From the NCBI GenBank assembly GCA_023374025.1, contig SIJG01000020.1, positions 1,725,020-1,789,019 of the forward strand: a DNA stretch of 64,000 bases. Reading direction: 5' to 3'. This document shows, piece after piece, positions 45,351 to 54,105 of this stretch; the first letter of the stretch is position 1; every line of letters starts with the position of its first letter. Made by a program: the position numbers and the translations under genes. Source of the stretch: Heterodera schachtii (lineage: Eukaryota > Nematoda > Chromadorea > Rhabditida > Heteroderidae). Below the pieces are notes generated by a model. The model saw only the letters and a list, made by a program, of their open reading frames with translations, was not told where the DNA came from and searched no databases.

Positions 45351-47027
45351 ATGAACCGACGGTAAAAAGTCACAAATTCATCATTAATTTACTAAACTAA
45401 CTGTTTCCCCACAATTTCAGTTGGATTTGTAATGACGTTTGGATGGACATTTTCCCATCATTTGACCATGCCCAACTTGGCCTCAAAATGGCATTGCTTT
45501 CGCCACGTTTCAATGCGTTGGTGGACAAACATTTTGATGGCAAAAGCGAATTGACAATTTGGAGACTAATCGAAATAAGCAAGGGCATTGGAACAAAATC
45601 GAAACTGACTGTATGGTTCGATGACAAATTTGTGGAGTTTCCGTTGCCCGACCGTCCGCTGCCCAGCAAAATCTGTTTAAGCACCTTGGGATTGAGTAAT
45701 TAAGAAGCTTTATGGTAATGAAAAGCATCATTCTTCCCGTTTCACAGTTACATTAATCACTTCGTCATCGCTTTTCTTCGTTTAAATCACCAAATTTTCG
45801 ACAAAGAGGCACCGATTTACAGTTGTTGTGGATTCCATCATCACACACCACAGATGACCAGCAGCTCATTTTGGACATTTTTGCCGTGAAATTTGGCCCT
45901 TCTTTTCGACAAACATTCACCAGTTTGGGCTTTTACGATGGTGATGATTTGGACAATTTGCTTCGTTTCATTTCACCGACAATTCTCATGATCTACACAT
46001 TGAATTCAATCGATTAATTTTGTCTGTTGCCCGAGGCGTATTTCGATTGGTGATTATTTTGATGGGCCAATGCAACTGGTGGCCAAGTTCTGTCCAAATG
46101 GTTACACTCTCCGAGAAAAGATGGCATGCCGAAGCGATTGCGTTGCAGAGTTTACAACGAACAAATTGATTTCGATTGGGTCAACAATTTCAAGGAGGTG
46201 TGGTGCGGAGGGAGGGGCGGGGGAGAAGGACAAAACGTCGCCGAAATATTTTTTTAATTTTAGAAAATGAAGAAATAATTCCAATCCAATTCCAAAAAAA
46301 AAACATTTTAGAAAATTCGAAAAAATTTTTATATTTCCGATGCTTCTGAGGCCCAAAAATTTTTCGGGAATTGGAATTTTGATCCAAAAAAAACGTCGGG
46401 AATCGGAAATTTTTGAAACTTTCTGACTTTATCAAAAATTTCGAAAATCGGAATTTGAAAATTTCAGACTTTTTATCAAAAAATTCGAGAATCGGAATTC
46501 CGACCCCCCACAAATTGGAATTCCGTGCCATCCCTGCTGGTGTGGCCCCACATTTTTGGCAAATCACTGATTTTTGTTTTCCAAATTGTTTAGCATTTTC
46601 TCCGTGCCAATGCCATTTCTTCCGTCAATTACCAAATTCATTTTTCTGTTCGTGTGCCGTCAATGCCAATTGTGCCATTTGAATTGGTGAACGAATGGAC
46701 AAAGGAAAAGCTGACACTGACCAAAGAAAACGAAAATGAATTGGACAGATACAAACGATGGATAATGAAGCGTTGCAAAATTATTGGGAAGGCCGCGGCT
46801 GTTCAGCTTCAGAAAGATGAAAATTGTAACAATGTGTTCATTTGGCTTTTTGATGGCACTAATTGCGTTGGGTGAGCAATTAAAAAAAAAGCATTTAATT
46901 TTTATCCGAATTTGAATTTTGCCCTTAATTAAGGCCATTGTCTCCTTCACCGGAAGAAGTGAAAGAAGAAGAAGAAGATAAAGCCGGACAAAGCATCACA
47001 AAAGGGGCGTCTTCTTCTGACAAATGA
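45351..47027 (+). pseudogene. F-box-like family, copy 3 (frameshifted)
   Basis: Exons by alignment: 45351-45361, 45421-45695, 45748-46197, 46594-46871 and 46934-47027. Splice sites are well kept (ATGAACCGACG|GTAAAA, TTTCAG|TTGG, GTTGG|GTGAGC). Exon 2 has lost one T before its end (ATCTGTTTAAG where the others have ATCCGTTTTAAG). Exon 3 needs several more shifts and has a stop after TLNSID. Exons 4 and 5 are intact, ending in EEVKEEEEDKAGQSITKG. A CAGGGATGG-type MITE lies in intron 3. So: a fairly recent pseudogene of the copy 2/4 type. Confidence 0.75.
46203..46535. mobile_element. CAGGGATGG-type MITE in F-box intron 3
   Basis: The right end GGAATTCCGTGCCATCCCTG matches the family of 14010-14793; the left end is replaced by a GGAGGGAGGGGCGGGGG segment. 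GGTGTGG, the 5' splice-site sequence of intron 3, occurs on both sides (46197-46203 and 46538-46544). Confidence 0.65.
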
Positions 47028-47173
47028 TGAGTGACTGACAAAACAACAAAAACAGTAATCAGCCGCAGAAGAAATGAGAATGACCGATCAATCATAATTC
47101 AAATCAGTGATCAAATGCATTTTATTTTTGCTATCTTTCGAATGAATGAATTTTCCTTTCAAAAATGTGACAA

Positions 47174-47626
47174 TTATTTTCGGGATTTTGACGGGGGATT
47201 TCCGACATCCATTAGCAATACTTCTTCTTCATCTGCTGCTCGTTTTTCTCCTCCATTTTCCTCTCTTTCTCTTCCGTCTCTCCTCCTTCCTTCCCCAATG
47301 CTATTTCCCTCCTTTTCTTCCTCTTCACTTGTTTCTCCATTTTTGATGTTGTCCATCTTCATCTCCTTGCCCACCAAAAGTTGCTTTTGCTGTTGTTGTT
47401 GCTGTACTGCTTGAACTTCTTGCTCCTGCTGATGTTGTTGTTGATCATGTTCAGCTGCAACTTTCTTTTCCTCTTCTTCCTTCTGATGCCCCTTTTTCTC
47501 CTCCATTTTTCTCTCTTTCTCTTCCGTCTCTCCTCCTTTTCCTTCTCCAATGCTATTTCCCTCCTTTTCCTCCTCTTCCCTTGTTTCTCCATTTTTGATG
47601 TTGTCCATCTTCATCTCTTTGAACAC
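47174..47626 (-). CDS. Acidic low-complexity protein with duplicated unit
   Basis: A 150-codon frame, Met to stop. Two copies of a unit of about 45 residues (KEMKMDNIKNGET then EEEEKEGNSIGEG) flank a Gln-rich centre with QQQHQQEQEVQAVQQQQQQK. It predicts a highly charged coiled or disordered protein. A third copy of part of the unit is on the plus strand at 50992-51126. The DNA is a pyrimidine-rich tract on the plus strand, so this could be a repeat that happens to be open. I do not recognise a family. It lies between F-box-like copy 3 and the 14-3-3-like relic. Confidence 0.4.
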   Translation of the reverse strand: MFKEMKMDNIKNGETREEEEKEGNSIGEGKGGETEEKERKMEEKKGHQKEEEEKKVAAEHDQQQHQQEQEVQAVQQQQQQKQLLVGKEMKMDNIKNGETSEEEEKEGNSIGEGRRRDGREREENGGEKRAADEEEVLLMDVGNPPSKSRK

Positions 47627-47667
47627 ATTTTTCGATTGTATCGTAATTTTTTTTTTTTGATCCGCAG

Positions 47668-47985
47668 GTGTCGTCGAACTCGCAAAGGGCGCTTACCAAG
47701 AAGCCATGGACATCGCCACCTCCAAAATTGCAGCGACCAATCCGACACGTCTTGGCCTTGCACTTAACTTCTCCGTGTTCAATTCGAAATCTTAAAATGG
47801 TGGATGAGGCGCGCAAAACGGCCCAAAAAGTGGGACAAATTCGCTGGATTTTCAATCATGTTCTTTTCCTTTCATTGTATAATATGTGGCCAAATCCTCC
47901 CCCCGGATTTTCAGGCTATTGACTTGGCCCAGGCGTAGATTGCCACACTGACGGTGCCATTGGCTGATGACGCCTCGAATCCCCG
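47668..47985 (+). pseudogene. 14-3-3-like pseudogene fragment
   Basis: After a TCCGCAG acceptor the frame reads [20 protein letters not shown], then [17 protein letters not shown]. In 14-3-3 proteins the corresponding part is the AYxEA helix followed by [19 protein letters not shown], so identity is clear. A one-base deletion after SVFN gives an early stop at 47793-47795; in the next frame the match continues [16 protein letters not shown]. After a possible intron to about 47915, AIDLAQA is followed by a stop and IATL. 14-3-3 proteins bind phosphoserine ligands; the N-terminal half and the last helix are absent here. Too decayed to be functional. Confidence 0.7.
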
Positions 47986-48373
47986 TCAAAATCCCGAAAT
48001 TAAACGATCTGAAAAATTGAATCGAGCCCAAAGGTTTTCAGAAAAATACACCCCTAACAATCAACACTAAATTTCAGAAAAAATTTATTTGCATTTTTGA
48101 ACAAAAGTTTCGTCCCAGCCCTATAATGATCAGCGATCCCGAAAATCCTTGCCTGAAAAATCAATTTTTGTTGGTTATTTTGTGAAAATCTCAAAATTTC
48201 TGCGTTTTCGTAAATTTTTTTACCATCTTATGCATCCGATTTTTTTACCGAATTGATAGGGTTTTCTTCATAAAATGTATTTGATCACTGATGAATTATG
48301 ATCGCTCGATCATTTTAATTAATTCATTTCTTCTTCTGCGGCTGATCGCTGTTTTTGTTGTTTTGTCCATCAC

Positions 48374-49708
48374 TCATTTGACAACAGAAGACGGCCCATT
48401 TGTGATGCTTTGTCCGGCTTTATCTTCTTCTTCCGTTGGCGGAGACAATGGCCTTAATTAGGCGCAATTTTAATTATTTAAGCAAAATCAAATGTCTTTT
48501 TTAATTGCTCACCCAATGCAATTGGTGCTACAGAAAACCCAAAATAACACATCGTTCAAATCGTCCCGATTTTCATCTTTCTTCTTTTGCTGCTGAATCG
48601 CCGCGGTCTCCCTAATAATTTTGCATCGCTTCATTATCCAAATCTCAGAGTAATTTTCGTCGTTTTCTTTGGCCAATGTCAGCTTTTCCTTTGTCCATTC
48701 GTTAACCAATTCAAATGGCACAATTGGCATTGACGGCTCACGAACAAAAAAATGAATTTCGTAACTGACTGAAGAAATGGCATTGGCACGGAGAAAATGC
48801 TAAACAATTCGAAAAACAAAAATTAGTCATTTGCCGAAGATGTGTGGCCACACCTCCTTGAAATTGTTGACCCAATCGAAGTTCGTTTGTTTGCTGTAAT
48901 AATCGCAACGCAATCGCTTGGGTTGGCCATCTTTTCGCGGAGAGTGCAACCATTTGGACAATGCTTGGCCAGCAGAAATTGTTGCATTTGGTCCATCAAA
49001 ATCATCACCAATTGCAGCGGGAAACCGATCAAATGAATTGATTGAATTCAGATTCACCAGATCGGTGAGAATTGTTGGCGAAATGAGACGAAGCAAATTG
49101 TCCAACTGATTCCCCTGGGTAAAGCCCAAACAGCGAATGTTTGTCGAAAAAATTGGCCAAATTTCACGAACAAAAATGTCCCAAATTGGCTGATGGTCAT
49201 CCTTGATGAGTGGTGAACGAGTCCACATCAAATGTAAATCGGTGCCTCTTTTGTCAAAAATGTGCTGATTTGAACGCAGAAAAGTGATGACAGAGTGATC
49301 GATGTACCTGAAAATGGAATGAATGCTTTTATTGCCATAGGTATGATTTTGACTTACATAATCTTAAGGCGCTTAAAACGGATTTTGCTGGGCAACGGAC
49401 GGTCGGGCAATGGAAATTCCGCAAATCCGTCATCGAACCATACAGACAGTTTCGTTTCTGGCCTTTGTCCTTGCGACGAATTGCGATTGTTCTCCAAATT
49501 GTCAATTCGCTTTTGCCATCGAAATGTTTGTCCACCAACGCATTGAAACGTGGCGAAAGAAGTGCCAATTTGAGGCCAAGTTGAGGACGGTCAAAACAGG
49601 GGAAAATGTCCATCCAAACATCATTGCAAATCCAACTGAAATTGTGTAAAGAACAGTTTAGCTAAATGACGATTTAGTGACTTTTAAAATTCATTACCGT
49701 CGGTTCAT
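48374..49708 (-). pseudogene. F-box-like family, copy 4 (one-base frameshift)
   Basis: Exons on the minus strand: 49708-49698, 49635-49358, 49307-48854, 48799-48513 and 48452-48374. All splice sites are canonical, including ATTAT|GTAAGT after exon 2. Exon 2 is one base short compared with copy 2 within GGCCAGAAACGAAACTG, shifting the frame before LSVWFDD. Otherwise every exon is open: F-box-like part (WICNDVWMDIFPCF), YIDHSVITFLRSNQ to WVNNFKE, HFLRANAISSVSYEIHF with PFELVNEWTKEKLTLAKE, and an acidic tail. If the deletion were a sequencing error this would be an intact gene of about 360 residues. Confidence 0.7.
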
Positions 49709-50060
49709 TTTTGGCAATTAGCACAATTAGGCCGAGTTCCGAATGATGTCACACAAATATATAGCAGAAGAATTAATTGCGTTGGAAATCTTTTTTTTTA
49801 TATAATAAGAAATAAAGCGGAAAACAAAAAATTTTAACGAAAACACATTTTATCCAAAATAAATTTTGAATTTTGTTCGTCTTAAATTGTTGCCAATTGG
49901 GTATTCCGAGGGGTTGGACAATGTGCCAATGGGAGACGAAAAATCATTTCCAAAAACGGAAGGGACGGAAACATTTTGACATAAAATGAAGACGGATCGG
50001 AAGAGGAAGAAAAAGGGAACGCGACAGAGGAGGACCCTCACCCTCCACCAACAAATCAAT

Positions 50061-50160
50061 CAATCAAATAATCAATTTGACGGATAATTTTTATCCAACT
50101 TTCATTTGTAAAAAGTTAGAAATTTTCTGTGTCAACCAAATCCAACATTTGTTGGTAGCG
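50061..50160. repeat. Short repeat next to fold-back element
   Basis: The phrase GTCAACCAAATCCAACATT recurs at about 52342 and in altered form near 44660. It marks the edge of a dispersed repeat that also contains AAAGCTTAACATGTT. No coding content. Confidence 0.4.
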
Positions 50161-50982
50161 GACTCGCTCAGTTGGGCGCGCACGGTTGGGCGCTCACAGT
50201 TGGGCGCTCACGTTTGGGCGCGCACGGTTGGGCGCTCACGTTTGGGCGCGCACGGTTGGGCGCCAGCACGTTTGGGCGCCGGCACGTTTGGGCGCCAATA
50301 TTCCAACAATTTTTTAATTTTTTTTTTTATTAAAAATGTAATTCCGAACCCCTAACCCGAATTCGAACATTTTTGAAAAAATTTTTTTCAAAAATCATGA
50401 AAACATGTTTCTAAGGGTTTTCAGGGTCGCTGATCACGAATCCGGCATCAATTTCGACCAATTCTGAATCGTGACACGAATTCAAACAAAAAGTCGAAAA
50501 TTCAAACTTTTTGGTTTTCGTATTTTTGGTCTAAAAATACTATAAATGATCATTTATTGAAGCAATGATGACTTTCACTTCGTTTCCGTCCATTAAACAA
50601 CGTATGAACCAAAATATGAAATTCGAACATTTGATTTTTTTGGCTTTTTGTTCGAATTCGGTTTAGGGGTTCGGAATTGACCAAAAAAAAAGATCGGATT
50701 CGTACTCAGCGCCTCAAAAGAGCCCTAAAACATGTTTTTAGAATTTTCAGAAAAGTTTCAAAAAAAAATTTTAGGGACCAGTAAAACATATGATTGCCTT
50801 ATTTTTGGAAATTTTATAGTCGCTTTAAAATATTTTTAATAAAAAAACAAATTAAAAAATTGTTGGAATATTGGCGCCCAATCGTGCCGGCGCCCAAACG
50901 TGCTGGCGCCCAACCGTGCGCGCCCAAACGTGAGCGCCCAACCGTGAGCGCCCAACCGTGCGCGCCCAACTGAGGTAAACCG
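50161..50982. mobile_element. 822-bp fold-back element with GGGCGC tandem arms
   Basis: The left arm (about 50172-50301) is a tandem array of GTTGGGCGCTCAC-like units; the right arm (about 50871-50973) is the same array inverted. Inside, ATTCCAACAATTTTTTAATTT and AAATTAAAAAATTGTTGGAAT pair exactly. GTTGGTAGCG stands on both sides (50151-50160 and 50983-50992), a 10-bp duplication. The central part contains the GCTGATCACGAATCCGG type of sequence and the right end of the 41405 family. Single arm units are found near 30795-30825. Confidence 0.7.
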
Positions 50983-50991
50983 GTTGGTAGC

Positions 50992-51126
50992 GAAAATGGA
51001 GAAACAAGGGAAGAGGAGGAAAAGGAGGGAAATAGCATTGGGGAAGGAGAGACGGAAGAGAAAGAGAGGAAAAGAGAGAATGAAGCAGAAAAGAGAGAGG
51101 AACAGCAGCAAATTGACACTTTTTAA
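50992..51126 (+). pseudogene. Fragment of acidic low-complexity ORF
   Basis: The frame ENGETREEEEKEGNSIGEGE continues to KREEQQQIDTF and a stop. It matches the duplicated unit of the minus-strand ORF at 47174-47626. Its upstream part ends at the fold-back element. Confidence 0.5.
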
Positions 51127-51142
51127 ATTTTGAGGCGTAGGC

Positions 51143-51202
51143 CAGAGATGGCACGGAATTCTGATTTCCGAAAATTTTTGGGGGCTCGGAATGCCATCCC
51201 TG
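51143..51202. mobile_element. 60-bp MITE remnant, CAGAGATGGC end
   Basis: It starts CAGAGATGGCACGG and ends GAATGCCATCCCTG. The flanks GCGTAGGC and GTGTAGGC match at seven of eight bases. It is a minimal member of the CAGGGATGGC family with almost only termini left. Confidence 0.65.
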
Positions 51203-51577
51203 GTGTAGGCCTAAAACCAAAAAGGGTAATAGTTCAGTTTGTCCCCGCCCCCTTTTTTCGAAATTTTTTTTATGTTTTCATTAGTCATAAAAAGTATTTT
51301 TTATGGAGTTTTCGGAGTCGCTGATCACGAATCCGGCAACCATTTCGAACAATTCCGAATGCCGGCTCCTAATTCGAACAAAAAGTCGAAAATTCGAATT
51401 TTCCAATTTTCTATATTTAGTCTAACACATTTTATCCAAACAATTTTTGAATCGGTTCGCCTTAAATTGTTGAAAATAGGCTCGAGGGGTTGGACAATGT
51501 GCCAATGGGAGGATGAAAAACCATTGACAAAAACGGAAGGGGCGGAAACATTTTGACATAAAATGACCGATTGGAAG

Positions 51578-51972
51578 GACGACACCCAACTCGTACTAGG
51601 CCAACTCGTACTGCCCCAACTCGTACTGTTTTTCGACAAAAAAATGGTATAATTTTTGTCAAAGTCGACCAAATTAAATATTCTTGGTACCATTCGGTAG
51701 CCCTTAATGTTCTCTATCTAACCACCAAGTTTCAAAAAATTTGATAAAGTTTGAAAAAAGTTATGGATGAAATTTTTTTTTTTTTTTACGATTTTTTGGC
51801 CATAACTTTTTTGAAAAGCAATAAAATTTTCTTATATTTTGTAGATAGATGGAGAACATTAAGGGCTATCGAATGGTACCAAGAATGTTTAATTTGGTCG
51901 ACTTTGACAAAAGTTATGACCATTTTTTTGTCGAAAAACAGTACGAGTTGGGGCAGTACGAGTTGGGTTTTT
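51578..51972. mobile_element. 395-bp fold-back element, CCCAACTCGTACTG arms
   Basis: The arms begin with two or three CCCAACTCGTACT units and continue as inverted copies through TTTTTCGACAAAAAAATGG and ATTCTTGGTACCATTCG. ACCGATTGGAAG lies on both sides (51566-51577 and 51973-51984), a duplication of 10-12 bp. The design (subterminal tandem units plus long arms plus about 10-bp duplication) is that of the elements at 26448 and 50161. Half an arm lies at 6827-6935. Confidence 0.75.
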
Positions 51973-51984
51973 ACCGATTGGAAG

Positions 51985-52633
51985 AGGAAGAAAAAGGGGG
52001 AACGCAACAGAGGAGAATATTTTGCAAAATGATGACTAGGGAACGGATTTTTTAAGCGCGAAAAAATCCAAAATAAGGCCTTAAATAAGGGCGAAAAAAG
52101 CGCGAAATACGTGCAAAAATAAGGACGAAAACCCAAAATTTGGCCAAGAAAGAATTTTTGAGAAAATAACTTTTTTGAACCTTAACCAAATTTTTTGCAA
52201 TTTTGCAGGCTAAAGAGGACACTTAGGGCTATCGAACGATACCAAAAAAGTTGCATTTGGTTGACAATAAAAAAAGTTAATAGTTCAAAAACGGCCGGCA
52301 CAGTTGGGCCCCAGCCTCAGTTTTTGGCTATAACTTTTTTCTTTGTCAACCAAATCCAACATTGTTGGGTATCATTGGAAAGCTTAACATGTTCAGAAGC
52401 TTTTTTGAACTATTGCTTCGCGATTAGACAATTACCAAAAAGTTATACATGAAAATTGCGAAAAGTCGAAATTTTTGAAGTTTTTTCTTAATAAATTTTT
52501 TTCTAGGCTTGAAAATCTTTTCGCTTTTTATAAAGCTAATAGAGCATGTTAAGAGCGTTTAAATGATACAAAAATGTAACGTTAACGTTTTATGAAATTT
52601 CATTAAATTTTCATATAATTCCCTTCTCATTAC
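51985..52633. repeat. Dispersed repeat with palindromic core
   Basis: TAACTTTTTT and AAAAAAGTTA segments mirror each other around 52230-52340, with CATTTGGTTGACAA and TTGTCAACCAAATCC. The sequence is related to the spacers of the fold-back elements. No gene seen. Confidence 0.45.
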
Positions 52634-53232
52634 TAGAGACCGCAAAAAAGGCATCAAAAATCGCGAAAAAGGCACTATAATAGGCACCAAAAAATTGAAA
52701 AAAAGGCATGAAAAGGCACGAAAATCCCGAAAAAAGCATGAAAAAAGGCATTAAAAATTTTTTTTTCTAAGGTTTTTTAAGGTGCAAAACACGTAAAACT
52801 TAACTAAAAACTTAATTTTGATCATTTAAATGATTATTAAATATTTAATAATGTTTTTCGAATAAGGAAAATTTTTAAACCTAAAATTTATTATCAAGAA
52901 AAAAAATGAATTTTGGCGACCAATTTTGAGAAAATTTTTCATTTCTTAGGGGTGTATTTTCCCGATTTTATTTCATTTTTAATGGAATTTTCCGGCAAAA
53001 AAGACCAAAAAAAAAGGCACCAAAACCTGAAAAAACGCAATAAAGACACCAAAACGGCAAAATGCCAAAAAAGGCATTTAAGGCACGAAAATCCCGAAAA
53101 AGGCAAAAAAAAAAGGCATAATAAAAGTCAACGTAGAAGGCTCAAACCAAGTGGAAAATGTGTTATTTATGCTTAATATATCGAAACTAGTGCGCTGAAA
53201 AAAAAGGCATATGCCTCAAAATGCGGTCTCTA
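52634..53232. mobile_element. 599-bp hAT-like element, TAGAGACCGC termini
   Basis: It starts TAGAGACCGCAAAAAAGGCA and ends TGCGGTCTCTA. CTCATTAC flanks both sides (52626-52633 and 53233-53240), a perfect 8-bp target duplication. The interior has AAAAGGCAT/AAGGCACGAAAATCCC repeats. A truncated sister is at 18733-19270, and 8030-9189 shares the outer TAGAGACCG but has another interior. Confidence 0.85.
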
Positions 53233-53395
53233 CTCATTACATAATTGCTCCATCAATAAATATTTTTGAAAATAAATTTTTTTATTTAATTCGAATTCAA
53301 ACATTGATTAATTGGGAATGATCATGGCATTTTGTTGTGCGGGTGGGTGCGCGAAAAAAAACAATTCAAAAACAAACAAATTTGTACTGCTAATG

Positions 53396-53566
53396 CCAAG
53401 GACGTAGCGCCAGGGGTGAGAAAAAATTTGAAAATAAAAAATGGTAAAAAGAAATATTTAAAAAATTAAACACAAAAATATTTGTAAACATTTTTTTTCT
53501 CAAATAAATTTCAATTTTTTTAAATTTTTCGGGGATTTGTATTGCTATGTCCTTGCCGCTGCTACA
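53396..53566. mobile_element. Small element, CAAGGACGTAGC termini
   Basis: CAAGGACGTAGC at the left and GCTATGTCCTTG at the right are inverted repeats with one mismatch, resembling the ends of 1517-1903. I see no matching target duplication. The flank to its left (53318-53395) is repeated at 41040-41118, next to a left end only. Confidence 0.5.
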
Positions 53567-53624
53567 CATAAATTACGCTTTTTTCTTGATGAGGTTATGC
53601 GTTTTTTTTCTTCCAGTGTTTTCT

Positions 53625-54105
53625 CCTCTTTTTCTCATTCCTTCTCCATTCCTTAACTTTTTTCAATTCCTTTTCTCTCTGGCTCTCATTTTTAATTAAT
53701 CTTTCGCCTCTCATTCTTTTCTGCACTGTAATCTCTCGTTTTTCTCCAATCTCTCGCTTCTTCTCTCCTTCTTCCTCTCCTTTTCCTCCTCTCCAATCTC
53801 TCATTTTCTCCAATCTCTCATTTCTTCCTATCCTTCTATTCCTTTTCAATCTGTCATTTTTCTCCAGTCTCTCGCTTCTTCCTCTCCTTCTTTTCCTGCT
53901 CTTCAATCTTTCTCTCTCTTCTTTCTCCAATCTCTACCTTCTTCCTCTTTTTCTCTCTTCCTCCTCCTACTCCATTCTCCGCTCTTCATCCTCTCCGCTC
54001 TTCGTCCTTCACTCTCTCTCTTCCTCACCCAGTCTCTCTTCTTCTTCCTGTTTCCCTCCTCCTCCTCCCCTTTCTCTCCTCCTCTCTTCCATTTCCTTGC
54101 TCTTT
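53625..54105. repeat. 480-bp pyrimidine-rich tract
   Basis: Almost pure C/T on the plus strand, mostly CTCTTTTTCTC and TCTCCAATCTCTC units. Its right end (54009-54105) is translated on the minus strand as the Glu/Arg-rich tail of the PTR gene. Such a tract may form non-B DNA. Confidence 0.7.
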
